A stretch of 38,933 nucleotides of DNA from JANPJV01 sp031425695 (lineage in GTDB: Bacteria > Pseudomonadota > Gammaproteobacteria > Xanthomonadales > SZUA-5). The DNA lies in the NCBI GenBank assembly GCA_031425695.1, contig JANPJV010000290.1:1-38933 (forward strand), written 5' to 3'. Positions 15,901 through 23,693 of this stretch are shown here, one piece after another. Made by a program: the position numbers and the translations under genes. A model generated the notes under the pieces. It saw nothing but the letters and a program-made list of their open reading frames with translations, searched no databases and was not told the DNA's origin. The number at the start of each line of letters is the position of its first letter. Position 1 is the stretch's first letter.

Positions 15901-16112
15901 TCACCATGCCAGTGAAAGACGGCGCCAGCGTCGTCCGCGAGCTCCGCGCCTTCGACCCCGAATTGCCCGTGCTCTTCGTCAGCGGCTACTCCCGCCAACA
16001 GGCCGCCGAGCTCGCCGCCGAAGACGAACGCACCGGCTTCCTGCGCAAACCGTTCCGCGTGGAGGCCTTGCGGCGCGCGCTGGACCATTTGCTGCGCAAG
16101 GCGAATGCGTAG
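12966..16112 (+). CDS. Hybrid histidine kinase with five PAS domains and receiver
   Basis: A 1048-residue signalling protein with no transmembrane segment. A short coiled coil (about 18-42) is followed by five PAS-type sensor domains near 42-155, 165-280, 285-405, 411-525 and 536-655. The kinase has H684 in GGIAHDLNNML, N796 of the N box, D842-G-P-G of the G box and GRGLGLSVVQG. A receiver domain (926-1046) has acidic D932-D934, phosphoacceptor D978, S1006 and K1028. The set is complete, so autophosphorylation and internal transfer to D978 are expected. There is no output domain and no response regulator next to it. The start overlaps the phosphodiesterase gene by four bases. The signal is unknown; PAS domains suggest a cytoplasmic small molecule, redox state or light. 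Confidence 0.93.
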   Translation: MSSALEPSLVGRADPSALSARIALLEAELAQARRDNNALRNAYLSSPVAQLDLDADGHVMFASERAAELLQVESNDLLNGRQLANLLGDCQGSDLNDCFTTLKAYDDDEKRCTVRGPRRGARAVVWLRAVFTRHPNSKDTYTLVLTDITDLELRQRELSADVDLLEALFEVAGVEFFEMQAGREFRCSRGYAQMIGVEPGRRLPNSLPEWAERLHPDDRARMQQRWAEMPAGHLPPAEYRVIADDGRVIWLRSASIMRRDGDGRMESMTGAVRDVSAEHEARKLLAERAALLELIPDILIQLTPDGELSYLNTVAENYFRESGLGHMPARLDEIPFVKRHPQEALAHMQAVVVRGERIRFSFVSAAHPNQPMLDVLANPIFNEDGSISGALIVARDVSRLAEAELGARKALLRLQTLVQTARASILMLDGDGLVILANKAFCDFAGCTTEGALGRSMDQWCFPDDYEQRRAVVRDLLATGSVRFEWRMQCTNGSERWMQVDGSTFSEGVGQRLQFVFVGIDIESARQERQALIDRERWLDRVLDDAGIGAFRFDRERGLAQIVGAYSRLYQQQRAHFVTDTELLGLILPDHRQRFRKELEVFEAREGRATVDYPIEFADGTRRWLRAFLRNEGAVNARTGTLSSVVLDITDDQARTSEREELQRQVYQTQKTESLGVMAGGIAHDLNNMLMAALGQLNLAVAVVAPETALGQYLATVESVLGRMEGLTERMLAYAGKSASRMEPVEIGALLESMEPLLRASAGRFTRLRSEIVSRPLPVRGDSTQIEQVVLNFVQNAVDAIGERGGNVRLRAVALESNEVRVSSLQWPLACADRYLELTIRDDGPGMNDATMRRIFEPFYTTKTTGRGLGLSVVQGIVKAHGGSIKILSEEGIGTEFRVYLPLIDEVALKPEEEEPDSSEFDPGQRRLLAVDDDEDVLAITVVMLEQIGFQVSAFLSGDDAIAEFVSQSDCYACAVVDLTMPVKDGASVVRELRAFDPELPVLFVSGYSRQQAAELAAEDERTGFLRKPFRVEALRRALDHLLRKANA

Positions 16113-16139
16113 CTCGCTCAATCGGGTGTTGCCGATTTC

Positions 16140-16231
16140 GTAGGTCATGTTGATCGCGCAAGCGATCTACTTGACGGCTCCAGGTGCGGTAAGCCGTCAA
16201 GTAGACCGCTTGCGCGGTCAACATGACCTAC
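16140..16231. repeat. REPIN of the GTAGGTCATGTTG family
   Basis: Two inverted 40-base REPs share the frame GTAGGTCATGTTG ... CTACTTGACGGCT. The left one (16140-16179) has the inner stem GATCGC/GCGATC with loop GCA plus one base. The right one (16192-16231, minus sense) has GACCGC/GCGGTC. They differ at the paired position (T-A against C-G), so the stem is kept. They are separated by 12 bases. It lies between the histidine kinase and gltB. Confidence 0.8.
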
Positions 16232-16312
16232 AAGAGCCTCCCATTTTCACCGTGCGCTGCAAAGCTGCCCGACGGCTTCCCCCACAGACGTCCATACGTC
16301 TACACCACTGGT

Positions 16313-16342
16313 TTGACGCATCGCAACAAGGTGTGATCTAGT
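16313..16342 (+). promoter_or_regulatory. Possible gltB promoter
   Basis: TTGACG (16313-16318), an 18-base spacer and TCTAGT (16337-16342) stand 50 bases before the gltB ATG, downstream of the REPIN. The -35 is good and the -10 is a 4 of 6 match. A small hairpin AGACGT-CCAT-ACGTCT (16286-16301) lies just upstream. Confidence 0.4.
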
Positions 16343-16391
16343 CTGGCGAATCAGGTGCTTGAGGCTTAGCTCGGCACCCGCGGAGAATCCT

Positions 16392-19300
16392 ATGGGGCAG
16401 GGCGCAGATGCGGCGGATACGGGCCTGTATGACCCGGCATTCGAGAAGGACAGTTGCGGCTTCGGATTGATCGCGCAACTCGACGATCGGCCCTCGCGGG
16501 CGATCGTCGAAGCGGCGCTGGATGCGCTTCGCCGCATGACCCACCGCGGCGCGGTCGCGGCGGATGGCAAGTCGGGTGACGGTTGCGGCTTGCTGCTGAG
16601 GCGTCCGGAAGCCTTCCTGCGCCACCTGGCCGACGAGGCCGGCATTGCATTGCCGGAAACCTTCGCGTCGGGGCTGATCTTCTTGCCGCGCGATGCCGTC
16701 GAAGCCTTGCGCGCACGCAATGTGCTGGAGACGGAAATCGGCACCGCCGGGCTCACGCTGGCCGGCTGGCGCGAGGTGCCACTGGATATCTCCGTGTGCG
16801 GCGCACAGGCGCTCGCGAACATGCCGCAGATCGCGCAGATCTATGTCGGCGTACAGGAGGACCTGGATCTCTCGGGGCTCGAGCGCCTGCTGTTCCAGGC
16901 ACGCCGCCGCGCCGAAGTTGCGCTCGCGGACCTGCCGGATTTCTATGTCGTGTCGCTGTCCGCACACGTCTTCGCGTACAAAGCGATGGTCATGCCCGAG
17001 CATCTGCCCGGCCTGTACCAGGACCTCGGGCGCGCAGACCTGACCTCGAGCGCGGTCGTCTTCCACCAGCGTTTCTCGACCAACACCATGCCGCGCTGGC
17101 CGCTGGCGCAGCCCTTCCGCTTCCTCGCCCACAACGGCGAGATCAACTCGATCCAGGGCAACCGCAACTGGATGCGCGCACGCGGCCCGCGATTTCGTTC
17201 ACCGCTGGTCGATTTTCGCGAGCTGCAGCCCGTTGTCTCGATGGAAGGCAGCGACTCGCAGACGCTCGACAACATGCTCGAGTGCCTGCTGGTCGGCGGC
17301 ATGGACCTGTTGCAGGCGATGCGCATCCTGATCCCGCCGGCCTGGCGCGATCGCGAGGATCTCGACGCCGACATCAAGGCCTTCTACGAGTACTACCAGC
17401 TGCACATGGAACCGTGGGATGGCCCGGCTGGGATCGTACTGCTCGATGGCCGCTATGCCGCGTGCACGCTCGATCGCAATGGCCTGCGGCCGGCGCGCTA
17501 CCTGCTCACGCGCGATCGCCACGTAGTGATCGCGTCCGAAGCCGGTGTCTACGATGTGCCGGCCTCGGAAGTAATCGAAAAAGGTCGCCTCGGACCGGGC
17601 GAAATGGTCGCGGTCGACCTGCTGCGCGGCGAGTTCCTGAAGAGCCGCGATATCGACGCGATCAACCGCGCGCGCGCGCCGTTCAAGCGCTGGATGAAGT
17701 CCGGTGTGCGCTACTTGAGCAACTCGCTGATCGACCCGAGCCTGGCGCTCGAGCCGATGGATGCGCCGTCGCTCGCGGTGCACCAGAAGCTCTTCAACCT
17801 CACCCGCGAAGAGCGCGATACAGTGCTGAAATCGCTCGCGGAGAGCGAGGTCGAGGCAACTGGTTCCATGGGCGACGACACGCCGATGGCAGTGATGAGC
17901 GCCAAGCCGCGCTCGCTCTACGATTATTGCCGCCAGGCCTTTGCACAGGTCACCAATCCGCCGATCGACTCGTTGCGCGAGCAGCGGGTCATGTCACTCA
18001 TGACCCAGCTCGGGCGCGAGTGCAACGTGTTCGAATCGGCGCCGCAGTACGCACGCCAGATCGTGCTCAACTCGCCGATCCTGTCGCAGCGCAAGCTCAA
18101 GCAGATCCTGTCGATGACCGACTTCGGCGAGCACGTCGAGATCGATCTCAACTACCCCGAAAGCGAAGACTTGCAGTCGGCGCTGTTGCGCTTTTGCGCC
18201 GAGGCAGAAGCCGCCGTGCGCGACGGCACGATGTGGGTGTTCCTGACCGACCGCCACACTGCGCCCGGCAAGATTCCGGCGCATGCGCTGCTCGCCGTCG
18301 GTGCCGTGCATCAGCACCTGACCCGGGTGGGCCAGCGTGCCGCGTGCAACATCCTGGTCGAGACCGCGACCGCGCGCGACCCGCATCACTTCGCCTGCCT
18401 GATCGGCTTCGGCGCGACCGCGGTCCAGCCATACCTCGCCTATCAGTCGCTGCTCGCGCTGGTGCGCTCGGGCGCGATCAAGCGCCGCTTCGGCGAGCCG
18501 CTGGAGCTCGGCCGCAGTTATCGCCGCGGCATCCGCAAAGGAATGCTCAAGATCCTCTCGAAGATGGGCATCTCCTGCGTCGACAGTTATCGCGGCGCGC
18601 AGCTCTTCGAGATCGTGGGCCTGAGCCGCGAGGTGGTCGATACCTGTTTCACCGGCACGCCGAGCCGCATCGAAGGCGCAGGTTTCGCGGCAATCGAGGC
18701 GGAGCAGCGCTTCCTCGCTGCGCGCGCCTGGGACGGCATGGCCAGCGTCGAGCCGGGCGGACTGCTCAAGTACGTGCAGGGCGGCGAGTACCACATGTAC
18801 AACCCGGACGTGATCGCGCGCCTGCAGGCAGCGGTGCGCAGCGGCGATTACGAGCTCTATCGCGAATACGCCGACGTAGTGAATTCGCGGCCGCCGTCCG
18901 CGCTGCGCGACCTGCTCGGGATCCAGAGCGCACGGGCACCGATCCCGCTCGAAGACGTCGAGCCGATCGAGGGCATCCTGAAGCGTTTCGATTCGGCCGG
19001 CATGTCGCTCGGCGCACTCTCGCCCGAGGCGCACGAGGCGCTGGCGATTGCGATGAATCGGCTCGGCGCGCGCAGCAATTCGGGCGAGGGTGGCGAGGAT
19101 CCACAGCGCTACGGCACCGAGCGCATGAGCAAGATCAAGCAGGTCGCCTCCGGGCGCTTCGGCGTCACCCCGGAGTACCTGATCAACGCCGAGGTGCTGC
19201 AGATCAAGGTCGCGCAAGGCGCCAAGCCGGGCGAGGGCGGCCAGCTGCCCGGCCACAAGGTCGACGAGACCATCGCCCGCCTGCGCTACGCGCGTCCCGG

Positions 19301-20861
19301 CATCGGCCTGATCTCGCCGCCGCCACACCATGACATCTATTCGATCGAAGACCTGGCGCAACTGATCTACGACCTCAAGGAGATCAATCCGACCGCGCTC
19401 GTGTCCGTCAAGCTGGTCTCGCACGCGGGCGTCGGCACGATTGCTGCTGGCGTGGTCAAGGCGTATGCCGACCTCATCACGATCTCCGGTCATGACGGCG
19501 GCACTGGGGCGAGCCCGCTGTCGTCGATCAAGTACGCGGGTACGCCGTGGGAGCTCGGGCTCTCGGAAGCGCACCAGACGCTCAAGCGCAACAACCTGCG
19601 CCAGAAAGTGCGTCTGCAGACGGACGGTGGTCTCAAGACCGGCCTGGACGTCATCAAGGCGGCCGCGCTCGGTGCTGAGAGCTTTGGATTCGGTACCGCG
19701 CCGATGGTCGCACTGGGCTGCAAGTACCTGCGCATCTGCCATCTCAACAATTGCGCAACCGGCGTCGCCACCCAGCACCCCACGTTACGCAAACTGCACT
19801 TCGTCGGCCTGCCGGAGATGGTCGAGCATTTCTTCCGCTTCGTCGCCATGGAAGTGCGCGAAATCCTGGCGTCGCTCGGCCTGCGCACACTGGAAGAGCT
19901 GATCGGCCATACCGAGTTCCTGGCGACGCAGGCGGGCGTGACCGACAAGCAGAATCAGCTCGACCTGTCACCGCTCCTGAGCTTGGCCGGCATGGCCAGC
20001 GATGCCGCCAACTGCTGCATCGACGAGCGCAATGCACCGCACGACAAGGGCGCGCTCGCTTCGCGCATGCTCGATGAGACGCGTGAGGCGATCGCGCGCA
20101 AGCTCGGTGGTGAATACCGATACGCCGTCACCAACCGCGATCGCACCATCGGCGCGCGGCTCTCGGGCGCCATTGCCCGCGCGCACGGCAATCTCGGGAT
20201 GAGCGACCATCCCATCAACGTGGCCCTGACGGGTTCGGCCGGGCAAAGCTTCGGCGCCTGGAATGCGGGCGGCTTGAATCTGCACCTGACCGGCGAAGCC
20301 AATGACTACGTTGGCAAGGGGATGGCTGGCGGCAAGATCGTCGTACGCCCGCCTGCGGATGCCGGCTTCGCCGCGCGCAATACCATCATCGTCGGCAACA
20401 CCTGCCTGTATGGCGCCACCGGTGGCGAATTCTTCGCCTCAGGCCGCGCCGGCGAGCGCTTCGGCGTGCGCAACTCGGGGGCGCTCGCGGTCATCGAGGG
20501 CACCGGCGACCACTGTTGCGAGTACATGACCGGCGGCTGCGTCCTCGTGCTCGGTCGCACCGGCCTCAACTTTGGCGCAGGTCTCACCGGCGGGTTCGCC
20601 TATGTGCTCGATATCGAGCGCGATTTCGTCGACCGCTACAACCACGAGCTCATCGACATCGTGCGAATCTCCACCGAAGGCATGGAAAATCACCTCTCGC
20701 ACTTGCGCGAACTGCTCGGTCGCCACATCGAGGAAACCGGCAGCAGCTGGGGCCGCGAGCTGCTCGACGAATACCGCGAAGTGCTCCCGCGCTTCTGGCT
20801 GGTCAAGCCCAAGGCCGCGAGCCTGGAAAGCTTGACCGAGACATTGAAGAGGGCCGCGTGA
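16392..20861 (+). CDS. gltB: Glutamate synthase (NADPH) large subunit GltB
   Basis: A 1489-residue subunit that moves the amide nitrogen of glutamine to 2-oxoglutarate. The ATG at 16392 has GGAG at 16382-16385 and gives a 21-residue propeptide before C22 (KDSCGFG), the N-terminal nucleophile of the glutaminase domain after processing. The glutaminase domain is followed by the central domain, the FMN-binding synthase domain (SNSGEGGEDPQRY, then HDGGTGASPLSSIKYAG) and the 3Fe-4S cysteines C1110, C1116 and C1121 in CKYLRICHLNNC. The C-terminal part is the right-handed beta helix rich in glycine (for example NTCLYGATGGEFFASGRAGERF). A TTG at 16359 would add eleven residues and has no site. gltD follows after a 336-base gap filled with repeats. 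Confidence 0.96.
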   Translation: MGQGADAADTGLYDPAFEKDSCGFGLIAQLDDRPSRAIVEAALDALRRMTHRGAVAADGKSGDGCGLLLRRPEAFLRHLADEAGIALPETFASGLIFLPRDAVEALRARNVLETEIGTAGLTLAGWREVPLDISVCGAQALANMPQIAQIYVGVQEDLDLSGLERLLFQARRRAEVALADLPDFYVVSLSAHVFAYKAMVMPEHLPGLYQDLGRADLTSSAVVFHQRFSTNTMPRWPLAQPFRFLAHNGEINSIQGNRNWMRARGPRFRSPLVDFRELQPVVSMEGSDSQTLDNMLECLLVGGMDLLQAMRILIPPAWRDREDLDADIKAFYEYYQLHMEPWDGPAGIVLLDGRYAACTLDRNGLRPARYLLTRDRHVVIASEAGVYDVPASEVIEKGRLGPGEMVAVDLLRGEFLKSRDIDAINRARAPFKRWMKSGVRYLSNSLIDPSLALEPMDAPSLAVHQKLFNLTREERDTVLKSLAESEVEATGSMGDDTPMAVMSAKPRSLYDYCRQAFAQVTNPPIDSLREQRVMSLMTQLGRECNVFESAPQYARQIVLNSPILSQRKLKQILSMTDFGEHVEIDLNYPESEDLQSALLRFCAEAEAAVRDGTMWVFLTDRHTAPGKIPAHALLAVGAVHQHLTRVGQRAACNILVETATARDPHHFACLIGFGATAVQPYLAYQSLLALVRSGAIKRRFGEPLELGRSYRRGIRKGMLKILSKMGISCVDSYRGAQLFEIVGLSREVVDTCFTGTPSRIEGAGFAAIEAEQRFLAARAWDGMASVEPGGLLKYVQGGEYHMYNPDVIARLQAAVRSGDYELYREYADVVNSRPPSALRDLLGIQSARAPIPLEDVEPIEGILKRFDSAGMSLGALSPEAHEALAIAMNRLGARSNSGEGGEDPQRYGTERMSKIKQVASGRFGVTPEYLINAEVLQIKVAQGAKPGEGGQLPGHKVDETIARLRYARPGIGLISPPPHHDIYSIEDLAQLIYDLKEINPTALVSVKLVSHAGVGTIAAGVVKAYADLITISGHDGGTGASPLSSIKYAGTPWELGLSEAHQTLKRNNLRQKVRLQTDGGLKTGLDVIKAAALGAESFGFGTAPMVALGCKYLRICHLNNCATGVATQHPTLRKLHFVGLPEMVEHFFRFVAMEVREILASLGLRTLEELIGHTEFLATQAGVTDKQNQLDLSPLLSLAGMASDAANCCIDERNAPHDKGALASRMLDETREAIARKLGGEYRYAVTNRDRTIGARLSGAIARAHGNLGMSDHPINVALTGSAGQSFGAWNAGGLNLHLTGEANDYVGKGMAGGKIVVRPPADAGFAARNTIIVGNTCLYGATGGEFFASGRAGERFGVRNSGALAVIEGTGDHCCEYMTGGCVLVLGRTGLNFGAGLTGGFAYVLDIERDFVDRYNHELIDIVRISTEGMENHLSHLRELLGRHIEETGSSWGRELLDEYREVLPRFWLVKPKAASLESLTETLKRAA

Positions 20862-20885
20862 TGGGCGAGGAGCCGATGTGCTTTC

Positions 20886-21146
20886 GTAGGTCATGTTGCC
20901 CGCGCAGCGGGCTACTTGACGGCTTTGTGGTGTCCGGAATACGTAGGTCATGTTGCCCGCGCAGCGGGCTACTTGACGGCTTTGGGGTGTCCGGAATACG
21001 TAGGTCATGTTGCCCGCGCAGCGGGCTACTTGACGGCTTTGTGGTGTCCGGAATACGTAGATCATGTTGCCCGCGCAGCGGGCTACTTGACGGCTTTGGG
21101 GCGATAAGAGCGTCAAGTAGCTCGCTGCGCGAGCAACATGACCTAC
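20886..21146. repeat. Four tandem REP copies plus one inverted copy
   Basis: Three full units of exactly 57 bases start at 20886, 20943 and 21000, and a fourth starting at 21057 is cut short at about 21101. Each starts GTAGGTCATGTTG, carries the stem CCCGC/GCGGG with a GCA loop, continues CTACTTGACGGCT and ends with a CCGGAATAC spacer. Units 1 and 3 have TTTGTGG and units 2 and 4 TTTGGGG in the spacer, so a 114-base dimer was probably duplicated. An inverted copy (21109-21146) has a different stem, GCTCGC/GCGAGC. The array separates gltB from gltD and supplies an in-frame ATG at 21138 that lengthens the gltD frame by 20 codons. Confidence 0.85.
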
Positions 21147-21197
21147 AAGAGCAATGCACCCGACAACCACCGCGCCGCGCCGATTCGGTGGTGTCCC

Positions 21198-22610
21198 ATG
21201 GGTGACCCACTCAAGTTCCTCAAGGTCCAGCGGCAGATGCCGCGTGAGCTGCCGGTGCCGGTGCGGGTGCTCGGCTACACGGAAATCTATGGCCAGTTCG
21301 CGCCCGAGCAGGCGGCCGATCAATCGGCTCGCTGTCTCGACTGCGGCAATCCCTATTGCGAGTGGAAGTGTCCGGTCCACAACTACATCCCGAACTGGCT
21401 GAAGCTGGTCGAGGAGGGCCGCATCATCGAGGCGGCCGAACTCAGCCACGAGACCAATCCGCTGCCTGAGATCTGCGGCCGCGTGTGCCCGCAAGACCGG
21501 CTCTGCGAGGGCGCCTGCACCCTCAATGATGGCTTCGGTGCGGTCACCATCGGCGCCATCGAAAAGTACATCACCGACGAGGCCATCCGCCTCGGTTGGA
21601 AGCCGAACCTCGCCGCCGTGCGTCGCGTCGGCAAGCGCGTCGCCATCGTCGGGGCGGGACCGGCCGGCCTCGCTGCGGCCGATGGCCTGGTACGGCGCGG
21701 CATCGATGCGGTCGTCTTCGATCGCCAGCGCGAGATTGGCGGCCTGCTCACCTTCGGCATCCCGTCTTTCAAGCTCGAGAAGATCGTCGTCGAGCGCCGC
21801 CGCCAGCTGCTCGAAGGCATGGGCGTGCAGTTCCGGCTCGGCGTCGACATCGGCAACGATCTGAGCTTCGCTGACCTGGTCACCGAATTCGATGCGGTGT
21901 TCCTTGGCATGGGTACTTATCGCGCGCTCGACGGCGGGCTCCTGGGCCGCGATCTCCGCGGCGTGCACCCAGCGCTGCGCTATCTCGTTGCCAACGTCCA
22001 TCGCCAGATGGAATGGGCCGACAGCGAGCCTGCCATCGATCTCGCCGGCCAGCGTGTGGTCGTACTCGGTGGCGGCGATACCGGGATGGATTGCGTGCGT
22101 AGCGCGATCCGCCAGGGCGCGTCCGAAGTCCACTGTGTGTACCGCCGTGACGAGCAGAACATGCCCGGTTCGCGGCGCGAGGTCAAAAACGCGAAGGACG
22201 AGGGCGTCAATTTCCTGTTCAACCGCCAGCCGCTCGAGATCCTCGGCGACGGCGCAGTCACCGGCGTGCGCGTGGTCGAAACCCGGCTCGGGCCGCCGAA
22301 CGCAAAAGGTCGGCGCCAGCCGGAAAACGTGCCCGGCACCGAGACCGTGATCGAGGCCGACGCCGTGATCCTGGCCTTCGGTTTCCAGCCTGATCCGCCG
22401 GCATGGTTCGGCGACCACGGCATCCGCGTGCACGCCGATGGCCGTGTCGACGTCGCGCCCGAGCAGGCCAGCGAACTGCCGTTCCAGACTGCACTCGCAA
22501 AGGTTTTCGCGGGTGGCGACATGGTGCGCGGCGCCGACCTCGTCGTCACCGCCGTGTACGAAGGTCGCGAGGCGGCCAAGAGCATCGCCAAGTACCTCGG
22601 TTACGCGTAA
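21198..22610 (+). CDS. gltD: Glutamate synthase (NADPH) small subunit GltD
   Basis: A 470-residue FAD- and Fe-S-containing subunit that passes electrons from NADPH to GltB. The first cysteine set is C46, C49, C54 and C58 (CLDCGNPYCEWKC); the second is C93, C97, C103 and C107 (ICGRVCPQDRLCEGAC). FAD binds at VGAGPAGLAA (151-160), and NADPH at VVVLGGGDTGMDC. The C-terminal GGDMVRGADLVVTAVYEGREAA closes the FAD site. I chose the ATG at 21198, which begins MGDPLKFLKVQR as is usual. The ATG at 21138 lies in a REP copy and its extra residues look non-native. It is probably co-transcribed with gltB through the repeat array. Confidence 0.95.
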   Translation: MGDPLKFLKVQRQMPRELPVPVRVLGYTEIYGQFAPEQAADQSARCLDCGNPYCEWKCPVHNYIPNWLKLVEEGRIIEAAELSHETNPLPEICGRVCPQDRLCEGACTLNDGFGAVTIGAIEKYITDEAIRLGWKPNLAAVRRVGKRVAIVGAGPAGLAAADGLVRRGIDAVVFDRQREIGGLLTFGIPSFKLEKIVVERRRQLLEGMGVQFRLGVDIGNDLSFADLVTEFDAVFLGMGTYRALDGGLLGRDLRGVHPALRYLVANVHRQMEWADSEPAIDLAGQRVVVLGGGDTGMDCVRSAIRQGASEVHCVYRRDEQNMPGSRREVKNAKDEGVNFLFNRQPLEILGDGAVTGVRVVETRLGPPNAKGRRQPENVPGTETVIEADAVILAFGFQPDPPAWFGDHGIRVHADGRVDVAPEQASELPFQTALAKVFAGGDMVRGADLVVTAVYEGREAAKSIAKYLGYA

Positions 22611-22625
22611 TCGTTGTTGTTGAGG

Positions 22626-22726
22626 GGAGGGTGGCGCTCCTGCGCCGCTGCGGTGGTGCTCTTCAAATTTCTACAACCAAAAGCGGCGCCGCGGGAGCGC
22701 CGCCCTCCAGCGGCCATATGGCCGCT
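22626..22726. repeat. REPIN and perfect 18-base palindrome
   Basis: Left arm GGAGGGTGGCGCTCC (22626-22640) with CCGCT is answered by AGCGG with GGAGCGCCGCCCTCC at 22682-22708. Each arm can fold on its own. It is followed directly by the perfect palindrome AGCGGCCATATGGCCGCT (22709-22726). On the minus strand that palindrome has a GTGGG foot and so resembles another REP type. The element lies between gltD and the tRNA-Thr promoter and may end gltD transcription. Confidence 0.65.
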
Positions 22727-22781
22727 CCCACGACAGCCAGAGCTTGTCCTGGACCTGGCCTGTGTCGAGCGTCGACAACAC

Positions 22782-22810
22782 TTGCCCTAGGCCCCGAGCT
22801 CCCCTAAAAT
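22782..22810 (+). promoter_or_regulatory. tRNA-Thr promoter
   Basis: TTGCCC (22782-22787), 17 bases, TAAAAT (22805-22810), then a GC-rich stretch CCGCGG of the kind seen in stringently controlled promoters. The tRNA begins 14 bases downstream. Confidence 0.7.
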
Positions 22811-22823
22811 CCGCGGTCCCCGT

Positions 22824-22899
<76 letters not shown>

Positions 22900-22906
22900 C
22901 GGGGAC

Positions 22907-22952
22907 ATGCATCTGTTGCGTCGGCTGCCGGTCGCCTAAACGGCAGATGCAT
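22907..22952. other. Hairpin in the tRNA-fimT gap
   Basis: ATGCATCTG (22907-22915) pairs with CAGATGCAT (22944-22952) just after the tRNA. There is no T-run. The remaining stretch to fimT at 23138 holds no gene, and I see no convincing promoter. Confidence 0.4.
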
Positions 22953-23137
22953 TCGACAGCGTCGAAGCCGCGCTCCAATTCGACTCGCAGCCGCTCACGC
23001 AAACCGTCGTCTGACGGGCTTTGCAAATCTCTGTGCCGCTCGTCCGCTCGACGCTACCTTGCGCCCGGGTGAACTTGCGGGCGCCACGGGTCGCGCCTAG
23101 TGTCCATTTCAGGACATTCTTGGGATTCGATTCCGCC

Positions 23138-23683
23138 ATGGGCCAGATCATCCACCGTTTGCCAAACGGCGCGCGTCGGTCAGCGCAGGGCTTCACGCTT
23201 TGGGAGTTGATCATCGTCCTGTCGATCGTCGCGATCCTCTCCGCGGCGGCGTTGCCCGCCATGCGGGAATTCGGGGTCCGCGCAAACGTCAGCACCACGA
23301 CCAATGACATGGTGGCGTCGCTCAACCTGGCGCGGTCCGAGGCGGTCAAACGCGGTCGCAATGTCTCCGTGGTCTCGAATGGCGGCTCATGGACCGCCGG
23401 CTGGTCAGTTCAGGACGCAGCCGGCACCGTGCTGTCGCAATATTCCGCGGTCGCCCCCGACTACCGCGTGCTCGGGCTCGCCGCTGGTGCGGGAGCGCCT
23501 GCTGACCGCGTTGTTTTCACTGGAACCGGATCGCTGCTGACTGCCACCGGCTATGACTTCAGCGTATGCCGCCCGACCTTCTCCCCGGGGAATGCCCAGT
23601 CCCGGCGCGTGGTGGTGATAGCCACCGGAATGATCCGTACTTACCGTGACACCTCCAGCGCCCCGGCTGGTTCCTGTTCCTGA
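23138..23683 (+). CDS. fimT: Type IV minor pilin FimT/GspH-like
   Basis: A 181-residue prepilin, first gene of the minor pilin cluster. The PilD cleavage site is G18|F19 in RRSAQGFTLWELIIV with glutamate at mature position 5. A hydrophobic helix follows (19-42) and then a globular C-terminus with a GspH/FimT-type MVASLNLARSEAVKRG block. FimT proteins have been linked to DNA binding during natural transformation in related bacteria. The ATG at 23138 gives a normal leader; the frame upstream lacks a likely start. The next gene begins ten bases after its stop. Confidence 0.87.
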   Translation: MGQIIHRLPNGARRSAQGFTLWELIIVLSIVAILSAAALPAMREFGVRANVSTTTNDMVASLNLARSEAVKRGRNVSVVSNGGSWTAGWSVQDAAGTVLSQYSAVAPDYRVLGLAAGAGAPADRVVFTGTGSLLTATGYDFSVCRPTFSPGNAQSRRVVVIATGMIRTYRDTSSAPAGSCS

Positions 23684-23693
23684 TGGCGACGCC

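Noticed and set aside
16583..19333. A 916-codon frame overlapping gltB in another frame
   Set aside because: Arginine/alanine-rich shadow translation of gltB, without a start signal or domain.
20886..21101. CRISPR-like direct repeats
   Set aside because: The whole 57-base unit is repeated including its spacer, there are no unique spacers, and no cas gene is present.
21138..21197. Upstream gltD start at 21138
   Set aside because: It lies in the inverted REP copy and would add 20 residues unlike other GltD proteins; the ATG at 21198 matches the usual N-terminus.
20439..22433. A 664-codon minus-strand frame across gltB end, the repeat array and gltD
   Set aside because: The repeated RxxArg-Cys-Ala-Gly-Asn-like peptide in it is only the tandem DNA repeat; gltD on the plus strand is complete.
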